DNA of 64,000 nt from positions 115,714 to 179,713 of the forward strand of contig JBBRQN010000005.1 in NCBI GenBank assembly GCA_038226305.1. Reading direction: 5' to 3'. The notes beneath the pieces were generated by a model. That model did no database searches. It was not told the DNA's origin and was given only the letters and a program-made list of their open reading frames with translations. The position numbers were made by a program, and so were the translations under genes. This document shows, piece after piece, positions 45,316 through 54,024 of the stretch; position 1 is the stretch's first letter; the number at the start of each line of letters is the position of its first letter. This stretch comes from JASLDZ01 sp038226305 (GTDB taxonomy: Bacteria > Pseudomonadota > Alphaproteobacteria > Caulobacterales > Caulobacteraceae).

Positions 45316-45717
45316 ATGGGGTTGGCGCAGCTCATTTACACGTCGCAGCCGTTCGGCTTCGACGATGCCATTCTGAACGGCATCCTCAGCGACGCCCGTC
45401 GCTGCAACCGCCGCGACGACATCACCGGTGCCCTGGTCTGCCGCGCAGACGTCTACCTGCAGCTCCTGGAGGGGCCGGAGGCGGCGGTCGAAGCCGCGTT
45501 CGGCCGGATAGAGAAAGATGACCGGCATCAGCAGGTGGTGCGCCTGCATCAGCGCGAGATCGAAGCGCGCCTGTTTCCGCAGTGGTCCATGCTGCATGAC
45601 CCGCTGCACAGCTGGCTGTGGACGCGGGCGGAAGTCGCGGCGGGAGCTCTGACCGGGGCGACCCCGTTCGAACTCCTCTCGGTATTCGAGCGCGTGGCGA
45701 CCATCTCCGCCGACTAG
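45316..45717 (+). CDS. Stand-alone BLUF blue-light photoreceptor
   Basis: A 133-residue single BLUF domain that binds FAD and senses blue light. The residues needed for photochemistry are all present: Tyr8 (LIYTSQ), Asn31 (CNRRDDITGAL), Gln49 (YLQLLEG), and the Trp90/Met92 pair (FPQWSM). No output domain is attached, so it must signal through a partner. The ATG at 45316 is clear, as the upstream frame runs into the DUF1289 promoter. It lies upstream of the kdp locus in the same direction, separated by 150 bp and a likely terminator. Confidence 0.92.
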   Translation: MGLAQLIYTSQPFGFDDAILNGILSDARRCNRRDDITGALVCRADVYLQLLEGPEAAVEAAFGRIEKDDRHQQVVRLHQREIEARLFPQWSMLHDPLHSWLWTRAEVAAGALTGATPFELLSVFERVATISAD

Positions 45718-45749
45718 CGGACGGGCGGCTGAAGACGGTCGGCGATGCT

Positions 45750-45780
45750 GGCGCGGCCCGGGGGCGCGCCTGTCTTCTTT
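45750..45780 (+). terminator. Likely terminator after the BLUF gene
   Basis: GGCGCG (45750-45755) and CGCGCC (45765-45770) form a GC-only stem around a 9-base loop, followed by TGTCTTCTTT, a T-rich but imperfect tail. It starts 32 bp after the BLUF stop. Confidence 0.5.
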
Positions 45781-45821
45781 ATGGAAATTTTATGCCGGCA
45801 CCGCGCTTTCCGGCGCGAACC

Positions 45822-45845
45822 TTGATGGTGTTCGGGTCTAGTTAG
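45822..45845 (+). promoter_or_regulatory. Candidate kdp promoter
   Basis: TTGATG (45822-45827) followed after 10 bases by CTAGTTAG (45838-45845) resembles the alphaproteobacterial housekeeping form, and it lies 23 bp before the first ATG of the kdp locus. The -10 part is weak, as expected for a promoter needing activation (here by KdpE), but no KdpE site could be identified by eye. Confidence 0.35.
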
Positions 45846-45867
45846 TCCGCCTCGCAAAGGGGCTCCC

Positions 45868-45951
45868 ATGGACGACCTGATCTATCTCGCGGCCGGAGGC
45901 GGCCTGTTCCTCCTCATGGCCGCCTACATCGCCGCCCTGCGGCGGGCCTGA
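45868..45951 (+). CDS. 27-residue membrane peptide preceding kdpF
   Basis: A 27-residue peptide: MDDLIYLAAGGGLFLLMAA, then a short YIAALRRA end. It is one hydrophobic helix with acidic residues at the N-terminus and arginines at the C-terminus. A good Shine-Dalgarno (AAAGGGG) lies 6 bases before the ATG. It is 5 bp before kdpF, which has the same shape, so the locus starts with two single-helix peptides. KdpF stabilises the KdpABC complex; this one may do the same, but that is inference. It is too short for standard gene finders. Confidence 0.7.
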   Translation: MDDLIYLAAGGGLFLLMAAYIAALRRA

Positions 45952-45956
45952 ACGCC

Positions 45957-46040
45957 ATGATCACGCTGATCTACGCCGGAGCCGCGCTCGGCATCGCGAT
46001 CTACATGGTGATCGCCCTCATCCGCCCCGAAAAGTTCTGA
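45957..46040 (+). CDS. kdpF: K+-transporting ATPase subunit F
   Basis: A 27-residue single-helix peptide ending in ALIRPEKF, the recognisable KdpF C-terminus. KdpF is a small lipid-like stabiliser of the KdpABC pump in the inner membrane. The ATG at 45957 is 5 bp after the preceding peptide, and kdpA starts 13 bp downstream. Short size and position make this a confident call. Confidence 0.9.
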   Translation: MITLIYAGAALGIAIYMVIALIRPEKF

Positions 46041-46053
46041 TCGGACATCTGCA

Positions 46054-47778
46054 ATGAATTGGCAGGGATGGGCGGAGATCGCCCTTACCATCGCTCTTTC
46101 GGTCGGGCTTGCCTGGCCGCTGGGCAACTATCTGGCGCGCGTCTTTCAGGGCGGGCGCACCTGGCTCGATCCGATCCTGCGCCCGGTGGAGACGGTGTTC
46201 TACCGCACCGCGGGGATCGACGAGACCAAGTCGCAGAACTGGGTGGGCTATACCGCCGCCCTTCTGGCGTTCAATGCGGCGGGGTTCTTCCTGCTCTACG
46301 CGATCCTGCGCCTGCAAGGCGTGCTTCCGCTGAACCCGTTCAAGTTCGCAGGGATGAGCCCGCACCTGGCATTCAACACCGCCATCAGCTTCGTGACCAA
46401 CACGAACTGGCAGAGCTATTCGGGTGAGTCCGCCCTCTCCAACCTGTCGCAGATGAGCGGGCTCACCGTTCAGAACTTCGCCTCGGCCGCCACGGGCGTG
46501 GCCGTGGTCGCCGCCGTCGCCCGCGCTTTCGCGGCGCACCGGTCGGAGGGTCTCGGCAACTTCTGGCGCGATCTCGTGCGGGTGACGCTCTACGTGCTCC
46601 TGCCGTTCTCCTGCCTGATGGCCGTAGCCCTGATCGTTCAGGGTGTGCCGCAGACTTTCGCCCAGCACGTCGACGCCACGACGCTCGAGGGCGCCAAGCA
46701 GACCATCGCCATGGGGCCGATGGCCAGCCAGGAGGCCATCAAGCAGATCGGCACCAACGGCGGCGGCTTCATGAACGCCAACTCCAGCCACCCCTTCGAG
46801 AACCCGACGCCCCTGACGAACTTCATCGCCATGATCGCGATGAACTGCCTGGGCTTCGCCTGCGTGGTCGCCTTCGGGATCATCGCCGGGGCCAGGAAAG
46901 AGGCGCGGGCCCTCGTCACCGCGATGGTGATCCTGCTCTCGCTGGGCGCCGCTGCGATCTATGTGGCCGAGACCCAGCCGGTGCCCGCGCTCCAGCACGC
47001 CCTGCACGTGACGCCTATCCCGAACATGGAGGGCAAGGAGGTCCGCTTCGGCGCCGCCGCCACCGCCGTGTTCGCCGCCATGACGACGGGGGCCTCCTGC
47101 GGCGCGGTGAACGGCATGCACGAGAGCTTTACGCCGCTCGGCGGCGGGGTCGCCATGTTCTTCATCCAGCTCGGCGAGATCCTACCGGGTGGGGTGGGAT
47201 CGGGCCTCTACGGCATGGTGGTGATGGCGCTGTTCAGCGTGTTCATCGCAGGCCTCATGGTGGGCCGCACGCCCGAATACCTCGGCAAGAAGGTCGAGGC
47301 GCGGGAGATGAAGTTCGCCATGCTGGCGGTGCTGATCCTGCCCCTGTGCATCCTGGGCTTCGCGGCGGCCGCGGCCGTCCTGCCTGAGGCGCTGAAAGGG
47401 TTGGCCGCTTCGGCGGGCACGCCCCACGGGCTGAGCGAGATCCTCTACGCCTACACCTCCGCTACGGGGAACAACGGCTCGGCCTTCGCAGGGCTCACCG
47501 CCAACGCCCCCTGGTGGAACACCACGCTCGGCATCTGCATGGCGCTCGGCCGGTTCGCCTATCTGATCCCGGTCATGGCCATCGCCGGCGCCCTGGCGGT
47601 CAAGCCCAAGCTGGCCCCCACCGCCGGCACCCTGCCAACGGACAACGGGCTTTTCATCGGCCTCCTGATCGGGGTGATCCTGATCCTCGGCGGCCTGCAG
47701 TTCTTCCCCGCGCTCGCGCTGGGTCCGATCGTCGAGCATTTCCAAATGCTCGCCGCCGTCGCGACCCCAGCCCACTGA
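46054..47778 (+). CDS. kdpA: K+-transporting ATPase subunit A
   Basis: KdpA is the K+-selective channel-like subunit that passes K+ to KdpB. The 574 residues contain about 10 membrane helices and the four MPM selectivity repeats: for example VTNTNWQSYSGE, GTNGGGFMNANSSHPFENPT and TTGASCGAVNGMH, plus ATGNNGSAFAGL near 472. These Gly-rich loops are the K+ filter. The length matches the family (about 557-590). The ATG at 46054 is 13 bp after kdpF. Confidence 0.98.
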   Translation: MNWQGWAEIALTIALSVGLAWPLGNYLARVFQGGRTWLDPILRPVETVFYRTAGIDETKSQNWVGYTAALLAFNAAGFFLLYAILRLQGVLPLNPFKFAGMSPHLAFNTAISFVTNTNWQSYSGESALSNLSQMSGLTVQNFASAATGVAVVAAVARAFAAHRSEGLGNFWRDLVRVTLYVLLPFSCLMAVALIVQGVPQTFAQHVDATTLEGAKQTIAMGPMASQEAIKQIGTNGGGFMNANSSHPFENPTPLTNFIAMIAMNCLGFACVVAFGIIAGARKEARALVTAMVILLSLGAAAIYVAETQPVPALQHALHVTPIPNMEGKEVRFGAAATAVFAAMTTGASCGAVNGMHESFTPLGGGVAMFFIQLGEILPGGVGSGLYGMVVMALFSVFIAGLMVGRTPEYLGKKVEAREMKFAMLAVLILPLCILGFAAAAAVLPEALKGLAASAGTPHGLSEILYAYTSATGNNGSAFAGLTANAPWWNTTLGICMALGRFAYLIPVMAIAGALAVKPKLAPTAGTLPTDNGLFIGLLIGVILILGGLQFFPALALGPIVEHFQMLAAVATPAH

Positions 47779-47804
47779 ACCCCCGACATCGAAGGTAAAT
47801 CCAG

Positions 47805-49838
47805 ATGGCTTCCGCTATCACCGCGGGCGGCTCGCAAGGCGCGATCCTCTCCCGGGCCGGACGTGACGCATTCGTCAAGCTCGACCCCCGCAAGCTGACC
47901 GGCAATCCGGTCATCCTCGCCACAGAGGTGGTGGCGGTGCTCGCCACGATCTCCACCGCCGTGGCCATCGCCAACCACGCCGCCCCCCTGTTCGCGATCC
48001 AGATCGCGCTCTGGCTCTGGGCGACCGTCCTCTTCGCCAACTTCGCCGAAAGCGTGGCCGAGGGGCGGGGCAAGGCGGCGGCGGACTCCCTCCGTGCGTC
48101 CCGGGTGGACACCAAGGCCAAGCTCCTGACCGACGCCACCGGCACGGCCACCCGGCCGGTCTCGGCCAGCGACCTCAAGGTGGGCGACCTGATCTTTGTG
48201 CAGGCGGGCGACATGGTGCCTGCCGACGGGGAGATCATCGAAGGCGTCGCCTCTGTGAACGAGGCCGCAATCACAGGCGAGAGCGCCCCGGTGATCCGCG
48301 AGTCCGGCGGTGACCGCTCGGCTGTCACCGGGGGCACGACGGTGGTGTCGGACTGGATCAAGGTGCGTGTCACCGCGGCGCAAGGGTCGAGCTTCCTCGA
48401 CCGCATGATCGCGATGGTGGAGGGCGCCGACCGTCGGAAGACGCCTAACGAGATCGCACTGGCGGTGCTGCTGGCGGGTCTGACGTTGGTGTTCGAGATC
48501 GCCGTCGTCACGCTTCTCGGTCTCGGCAAGTTCTCCGGCGTGACGCTCGATCCGCTCGTCTTGGGTGCGCTGTTCATCTGCCTGATCCCCACCACTATCG
48601 GGGGACTGCTCTCCGCCGTGGGCATCGCCGGGATGGACCGCCTTCTGAAGTTCAACGTGCTGGCCACCTCAGGCCGGGCGGTGGAGGCGGCGGGCGACTG
48701 CGACACCCTCCTCCTCGACAAGACCGGCACCATCACCTTCGGCAACCGCATGGCCACCGAAGTCGTGCCCGCCCCCGGCATCGCCGATGCCGTGGCTCTA
48801 CGCGCCGCCATGATGGCCAGCCTGGCCGACGAGACCCCCGAAGGCCGCTCCATCGTGGAACTGGCCGGCCAAAGCGGGGTGCATGGCGAGATGCCGGCCG
48901 GTGCCACGGCGATCCCCTTCAGCGCCGTTACCCGCCAATCGGGCCTCGAGACGGGCGGACAGTCATGGCGCAAGGGCGCGGTCGACGCGGTGCTGAAGTC
49001 GCTCAACTTCGAACGCACCGACATGCCGCAGGAACTGGCGCAAGCGGTGGACCGCATCGCCCGTTCCGGCGGCACGCCGCTGGCCGTCACCGAGAACAAC
49101 CGCCTCGTGGGCGTGATCCACCTGAAGGACGTGGTGAAGCCCAACATCAAGGCGCGCTTCGCGGACCTCCGCCGCATGGGCATCCGCACCGTGATGATCA
49201 CCGGCGACAACCGCGTCACCGCCGCCGCCATCGCCTCAGAGGCGGGAGTGGACGACTTCCTCGCCGAGGCCACGCCGGAGGACAAGCTGCGCCTGATCCG
49301 CGAGGAGCAGGCCAAGGGTCGCCTCGTGGCCATGTGCGGCGACGGCGCCAACGACGCCCCCGCCTTGGCCCAGGCCGACGTGGGCGTAGCGATGCAGACC
49401 GGCGCCCAGGCGGCGCGCGAGGCCGGCAACATGGTGGATCTCGACAGCGACCCCACCAAGGTCATCGAGATCGTGGAGACCGGAAAGCAGCTCCTCATCA
49501 CCCGGGGCGCCCTGACCACCTTCTCGATCGCCAACGACGTGGCCAAGTACTTCGCGATCATCCCGGCGATCTTCGTGGTGTCGCTGCCGGCGCTGGGTGC
49601 GCTCAACGTGATGCACCTGCACTCGCCGCAGAGCGCGATCCTTTCGGCGGTGATCTTCAACGCCCTGGTGATCGTGGCGCTGATTCCGCTCGCGCTGCGG
49701 GGCGTGAAGTATCAGGCGATCGGGGCGGGAAAGCTCCTGTCCCGCAACCTCCTGATCTACGGCCTCGGCGGGGTCATCGCGCCCTTCGTCGGCATCAAGG
49801 CGATCGACCTGATCGTCTCCACCCTGCACCTCGCCTGA
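47805..49838 (+). CDS. kdpB: K+-transporting P-type ATPase subunit B
   Basis: KdpB is the catalytic P-type ATPase subunit. The phosphorylation motif DKTGTITFGN has Asp305. Also visible are TGESAPV (actuator), KGA (nucleotide-binding), MITGDNRVTAAAIA and MCGDGANDAPALAQ (phosphorylation-domain hinge and Mg2+ sites). The 677 residues and seven membrane helices fit. It starts 26 bp after kdpA. Confidence 0.98.
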   Translation: MASAITAGGSQGAILSRAGRDAFVKLDPRKLTGNPVILATEVVAVLATISTAVAIANHAAPLFAIQIALWLWATVLFANFAESVAEGRGKAAADSLRASRVDTKAKLLTDATGTATRPVSASDLKVGDLIFVQAGDMVPADGEIIEGVASVNEAAITGESAPVIRESGGDRSAVTGGTTVVSDWIKVRVTAAQGSSFLDRMIAMVEGADRRKTPNEIALAVLLAGLTLVFEIAVVTLLGLGKFSGVTLDPLVLGALFICLIPTTIGGLLSAVGIAGMDRLLKFNVLATSGRAVEAAGDCDTLLLDKTGTITFGNRMATEVVPAPGIADAVALRAAMMASLADETPEGRSIVELAGQSGVHGEMPAGATAIPFSAVTRQSGLETGGQSWRKGAVDAVLKSLNFERTDMPQELAQAVDRIARSGGTPLAVTENNRLVGVIHLKDVVKPNIKARFADLRRMGIRTVMITGDNRVTAAAIASEAGVDDFLAEATPEDKLRLIREEQAKGRLVAMCGDGANDAPALAQADVGVAMQTGAQAAREAGNMVDLDSDPTKVIEIVETGKQLLITRGALTTFSIANDVAKYFAIIPAIFVVSLPALGALNVMHLHSPQSAILSAVIFNALVIVALIPLALRGVKYQAIGAGKLLSRNLLIYGLGGVIAPFVGIKAIDLIVSTLHLA

Positions 49839-49850
49839 GGAAGCCTAGAC

Positions 49851-50429
49851 ATGCTCGCTCAAATCCGCCCCGCGGTGGTCACTATCGGCCTCATGACCGT
49901 GCTGACCGGGGGACTCTATCCCCTGGCCGTCACCGGCATCGCCAAGCTCATGCCCGGCCCGGCCCATGGCTCGCTCCTGAAGGACGCCAAGGGAAGTGTG
50001 GTCGGCTCGGCCCTGATAGGCCAGGCCTTCGCCAAGCCGGAATACATGCACGGCCGCCCCTCTGCCGCGGGCAACGGCTACGATCCCACGAGTTCCTCGG
50101 GCTCAAACTACGGCCCGATGGACCCCAAGCTGGCTGACCGTGTGAAAGCCGACGCCGCGGCCATCGCCAAGGACTTCCCCGGCCAGGCCATCCCGGCCGA
50201 CGCCGTCTCCGCCTCCGGCTCGGGCCTCGATCCCGAGATTTCGCCGGAGTATGCGAGGCTGCAGGCCCCCCGGATCGCCGCGGCGCGCCAGATCGACCTC
50301 GCCTCCGTGCAATCGGTGATTGACGGCGAAACCCGCGGGCGCACCTTTGCAATCCTCGGTGAGCCGCGCGTGAACGTCCTCCTCGTCAACAGGGCGCTCG
50401 ACGCGCGCCTACCTGCCTTCAAGAAGTGA
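49851..50429 (+). CDS. kdpC: K+-transporting ATPase subunit C
   Basis: KdpC is a periplasm-facing single-helix subunit that boosts ATP affinity. The 192 residues have an N-terminal membrane helix (VTIGLMTVLTGGLYPLAVT), then GSLLKDAKGSVVGSALIGQAF, HGRPSAAGNGYDPTSSSGSNYGP, and DLASVQSVIDGETRGR, all typical. It begins 12 bp after kdpB, and its stop lies next to the outer-membrane-type gene. Confidence 0.97.
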   Translation: MLAQIRPAVVTIGLMTVLTGGLYPLAVTGIAKLMPGPAHGSLLKDAKGSVVGSALIGQAFAKPEYMHGRPSAAGNGYDPTSSSGSNYGPMDPKLADRVKADAAAIAKDFPGQAIPADAVSASGSGLDPEISPEYARLQAPRIAAARQIDLASVQSVIDGETRGRTFAILGEPRVNVLLVNRALDARLPAFKK

Positions 50430-50434
50430 GACCC

Positions 50435-51283
50435 ATGACGCGCCTGTCCCGCCTGTTCTTCGCAACGGCGTTCGCCGCCTGCATTCCGGCCGTCGCCTTG
50501 GCTCAAACCGCCGTTCCGCAGACTCCCGCTCCGGCCCCCGCTGCCGACACAGGCTCCTCGGCCATCTGCACGGACCGCCCAACCAAGGTGTTCGCTACCT
50601 GTACCCTGGAACCCGGCCACCTGCAGCTGGAGACCGACCTTTTTAACGGCAGCTTCCTGCGCCTGGGCGGGGTGACCACTGATACCTACCTCGTCACCAA
50701 CCCGACGCTGAAATACGGCGTGACGCCCAAGCTGGATATTGAGGCGAACATCGCCCCCTACGTCTACGTCCGCTCCAGCAGTGCGGCGGGCAAGAGCACG
50801 GTCGGCGGTATCGGCGACCTGTATCTGCGGGCGAAATACGCCGCCTATGCCAGCGCCGATGGCAAACTGTCCCTGACGCTCGTTCCCTACCTCAAGGCCC
50901 CCACCGCCCGCAGCGTGATCGGCAATGGCGAGCTTGAGGGCGGCGGCGCGGTCGCTGTCAGCTATAAGCTGTCCGACGTATGGACGCTGGCCCTCTCGCC
51001 CGAGGTGGACGCCTATGCCGACTCCACTGGCAGCGGCCGCCACGTGAACCACATCGAGGTGATCAACCTCGGCCTGGCCTTGCCCCAAAGCGTCACCGTC
51101 TCTGGCGAACTGTGGGGCGACTGGAACTACGATCCCGCGGGCACCATCAAGCAGTACTCGGCGGATGTGGCGGTAGCCTGGGGCATGACCAAGTTCATGC
51201 AGCTCGATGCCGGGCTGAACTTCGGGCTCAACCGCTTCACCCCCGGCGTGCAGGCCTACGTCGGCGTGTCGCAGAAGTTCTGA
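50435..51283 (+). CDS. Outer-membrane beta-barrel-like protein within the kdp operon
   Basis: A 282-residue exported protein. A clear signal peptide (1-24, cleaved after VALA) precedes an Ala/Pro-rich spacer and a domain with CTDRPTKVFATCTL, then alternating beta-strands to a C-terminal aromatic residue (YVGVSQKF), the pattern of an outer membrane barrel. It resembles the phenol MetA-type/transporter family. It sits between kdpC and kdpD, 5 bp after the kdpC stop (an alternative GTG at 50426 overlaps it). This suggests an accessory K+ entry route across the outer membrane, which is inference. An ATG at 50435 is chosen. Confidence 0.75.
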   Translation: MTRLSRLFFATAFAACIPAVALAQTAVPQTPAPAPAADTGSSAICTDRPTKVFATCTLEPGHLQLETDLFNGSFLRLGGVTTDTYLVTNPTLKYGVTPKLDIEANIAPYVYVRSSSAAGKSTVGGIGDLYLRAKYAAYASADGKLSLTLVPYLKAPTARSVIGNGELEGGGAVAVSYKLSDVWTLALSPEVDAYADSTGSGRHVNHIEVINLGLALPQSVTVSGELWGDWNYDPAGTIKQYSADVAVAWGMTKFMQLDAGLNFGLNRFTPGVQAYVGVSQKF

Positions 51284-51306
51284 CGGCGTAGGGAGGCCAA
51301 GACCGC

Positions 51307-54024
51307 TTGCACCCCCCCGACCTCCAGCGCCCCGATCCCGAAGCGTCTCTCGCCCCCGTCAGGCGGGAGAAGCCCGGGCGGCTGCGCGTCTACATCGGCA
51401 TGTCGCCGGGGGTGGGCAAGACCTACGAGATGCTGCAGGCCGCCGCCCGCCGAAAGGCTGACGGCGGCGAAGTGCTCGTTGGCTTGATCGAGACCCACGG
51501 CCGCCGGGAGACCGAGGCCCTGCTCGACGGCCTCGAGGTCATGCCGCGCCTGCCCATCGAGTATCGGGGCCGCACCCTGATGGAGTTCGATCTCGACGCC
51601 GCCCTGGCTCGCAAGCCGGCGCTGATCCTGGTCGACGAACACGCCCACTCCAACGCGCCCGGGGCCCGCCACCCCAAGCGCTGGCAGGACGTGGACGAAC
51701 TCCTGGCCGCCGGCATCGACGTGTGGACGACCCTCAACGTCCAGCACCTCGAAAGCCTCGTGGATGTGGTCTGGAAGATCACCGGCGTGCGGGTGCGCGA
51801 GACGGTGCCCGATCACGTGCTGGCCGAGGCCGACCAGATCCGCATGGTCGACATCACCCCTGAGGAGCTGAGGGCGAGGCTCGAGGCCGGCAAGGTCTAC
51901 GCGCCTGAGACCGCGGGGCTTGCGGGCGACCGCTTCTTCAAGCTCGAAAACCTCACCGCGCTGCGCGAGCTGGCGCTGCGGCGCGCCGCGCAGACGGTGG
52001 ACGACCAGCTCACCGCGCAGATGCGCCGTCAGGGCATCGAGGGCCCGTGGGCGGCGGGCGAGCGCATCCTGGTGCTGATCGCCGGCGATGCCATGGCCAT
52101 GCCGCTCGTACGTGCCGGCCGCCGCCTCGCCGACCTGATGATGGACGCGCCCTGGACCGTGGCGACCGTCGAGCTTTCCGACCGCGCCCCGCCGTCGCCG
52201 GATCGCGGCAGACGGGTGGCCGAAGCCATCAAGCTGGCTGAGCAGCTCGGCGCATCCACGCTCGTGCTCACGGGGGACGACCTGCCGGGCGCGGTGCTGG
52301 ATTTCGCCCGCCGCAACAACGTCACCCAGATCGTGTTGGGGAAATCGAAGGCGCAGCGCCTGCGGCGGTTGGCGGGTCGCGATCTCGCGCTGGCCCTGCT
52401 CGACCGCTCCGGCGGGGCCGCTCTGCATTTCGTGACCGAGGGTGCGCCCAGTCCCACCGCGGCTGCAGATGCGGCAGCGCCTTCGCCCTGGCGCAAGCCT
52501 TCAGGCGGCCGCCTGAAGGACTATGCGATTGCTGGCGGCGCGGTCGCCGTCGCGACCCTGTGTTCCGCCGGGCTCGACCACATTTCCGCCAGCGCCAACC
52601 TGGCCATGATCTACCTGGCCAGCGTGCTGATCGCGGGGCTGTTCTCGGGGCTGCGACCAGCCCTGGCGGCCGCTGCGGCTTCGATCGGCCTCTACAATTT
52701 CCTGTTCCTGGAGCCGCGGCTGACGTTCACCATCGGCCACGCCTCGGACCTTCTGACTTTCGCCATCTTCTTCGCGGCTGCGGGCACCACCGGCTGGCTC
52801 TCCGGCCGGGTACGAGATCAGGCCCGGCTCGGCTCTCGGCGCGGGGCGGCGGTGGCGGCCCTTCTCGCCGCCAGTCGGCGGCTGTCCGGGGCCTCGACCC
52901 GGAAGGAGGCCGCCCAGGCCCTCGCAGAACAGGCGGCCGCGGCGGGGGGTGGGCCAGCTGTCGTGATGCTCCCGGCAGGGGGCGATCTGGCCGTGGCCGC
53001 AGGCGCGCCGGAGCTTAGCAACTTCACCGAAGCGGAAACCGCGGCGGCGCGCTGGGCATGGGAGCGGGGGGAGGCGGCCGGGGCTGGCACCGACACGCTG
53101 CCCCAGATCGGCTGGACGTTCCGCCCCCTGGTGGGCGTGCGCGCACCGGTGGGCGTCGCCGGCTATCGGGAAGACCGCCAACGCTCGCCGGAGGAGGACC
53201 GTCTCCTCGCCGCCATGCTCGATCAGGGGGCCGTGGCGCTGGAGCGCGCAGACCTCGCCGACAGCCACGCCGCCGCCGAGGCGCTGCGCCGGGCCGACCG
53301 CTTGCGGGCTGCCCTGTTCAACTCGATCAGCCACGACCTGCGCACGCCGCTCTCCACCGTCATGGGCTCCGCCTCCACGCTCATCGAACTGGGCGCAGAA
53401 CTGACGCCGGCCACCCGCGCCGACCTTCTGCTGTCGATCCGGGAGGAGGCGGAGCGGCTCAACGGCTACGTCGGCAACCTTCTGGACATGACCCGCCTGG
53501 AGGGCGACGCCCTTCGGCCGCAGCAGCGCCTGGTCGATCTCCGCGAGGTTCTGGACGCGGCCATCGGCCGGGTGGAACGCCGGCTCGGCAACCGACCCCT
53601 GATCCGCGAAATCCCCGACGACCTGCCCCGGGTGGAGCTCGACCCCACGCTGATGGAGCAGGCCCTCGTCAACATCCTGGAGAACGCGATCGCCTATAGC
53701 CCGGACGATGCGCCCATCGAGGTGGCAGCGTATGAAGACCGGAGCAACGTGGTCATCTCTATCGAGGACGAGGGCAAAGGCATCCCCACCAGCGAGCTCG
53801 AGCGCGTGTTCGACAGGTTCCGCCGGGTCGAGGAGTCCAGCGATCGCACGCGGGGCGACCGGGGCAAGGGCGTGGGTCTCGGCCTGTCCATCTCAAAGGG
53901 CTTTGTGGAGGCGATGGGCGGCCGCATCGCAGCGGCCAGCCCCATCCACACCGACCCTGCCGGTGGCCTGCGTGGCACCCGCATCCTGATCAGCCTGCGC
54001 AAGCCCGTGCCGGCTGTGCCATGA
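51307..54024 (+). CDS. kdpD: Sensor histidine kinase KdpD
   Basis: KdpD senses low K+ or osmotic change and phosphorylates KdpE. The 905 residues show the KdpD N-domain with Walker A-like GMSPGVGKT (Lys38) and VDEHAHSNAPG, a Usp domain (about 255-370), four membrane helices (about 400-500), a GAF region, HisKA with SHDLRTPL (His676) and HATPase (NILENAIAY, GKGVGLGLSI). The start is a TTG at 51307, after GGGAGG. It is 24 bp after the outer membrane gene and overlaps kdpE (ATGA). Confidence 0.96.
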   Translation: MHPPDLQRPDPEASLAPVRREKPGRLRVYIGMSPGVGKTYEMLQAAARRKADGGEVLVGLIETHGRRETEALLDGLEVMPRLPIEYRGRTLMEFDLDAALARKPALILVDEHAHSNAPGARHPKRWQDVDELLAAGIDVWTTLNVQHLESLVDVVWKITGVRVRETVPDHVLAEADQIRMVDITPEELRARLEAGKVYAPETAGLAGDRFFKLENLTALRELALRRAAQTVDDQLTAQMRRQGIEGPWAAGERILVLIAGDAMAMPLVRAGRRLADLMMDAPWTVATVELSDRAPPSPDRGRRVAEAIKLAEQLGASTLVLTGDDLPGAVLDFARRNNVTQIVLGKSKAQRLRRLAGRDLALALLDRSGGAALHFVTEGAPSPTAAADAAAPSPWRKPSGGRLKDYAIAGGAVAVATLCSAGLDHISASANLAMIYLASVLIAGLFSGLRPALAAAAASIGLYNFLFLEPRLTFTIGHASDLLTFAIFFAAAGTTGWLSGRVRDQARLGSRRGAAVAALLAASRRLSGASTRKEAAQALAEQAAAAGGGPAVVMLPAGGDLAVAAGAPELSNFTEAETAAARWAWERGEAAGAGTDTLPQIGWTFRPLVGVRAPVGVAGYREDRQRSPEEDRLLAAMLDQGAVALERADLADSHAAAEALRRADRLRAALFNSISHDLRTPLSTVMGSASTLIELGAELTPATRADLLLSIREEAERLNGYVGNLLDMTRLEGDALRPQQRLVDLREVLDAAIGRVERRLGNRPLIREIPDDLPRVELDPTLMEQALVNILENAIAYSPDDAPIEVAAYEDRSNVVISIEDEGKGIPTSELERVFDRFRRVEESSDRTRGDRGKGVGLGLSISKGFVEAMGGRIAAASPIHTDPAGGLRGTRILISLRKPVPAVP

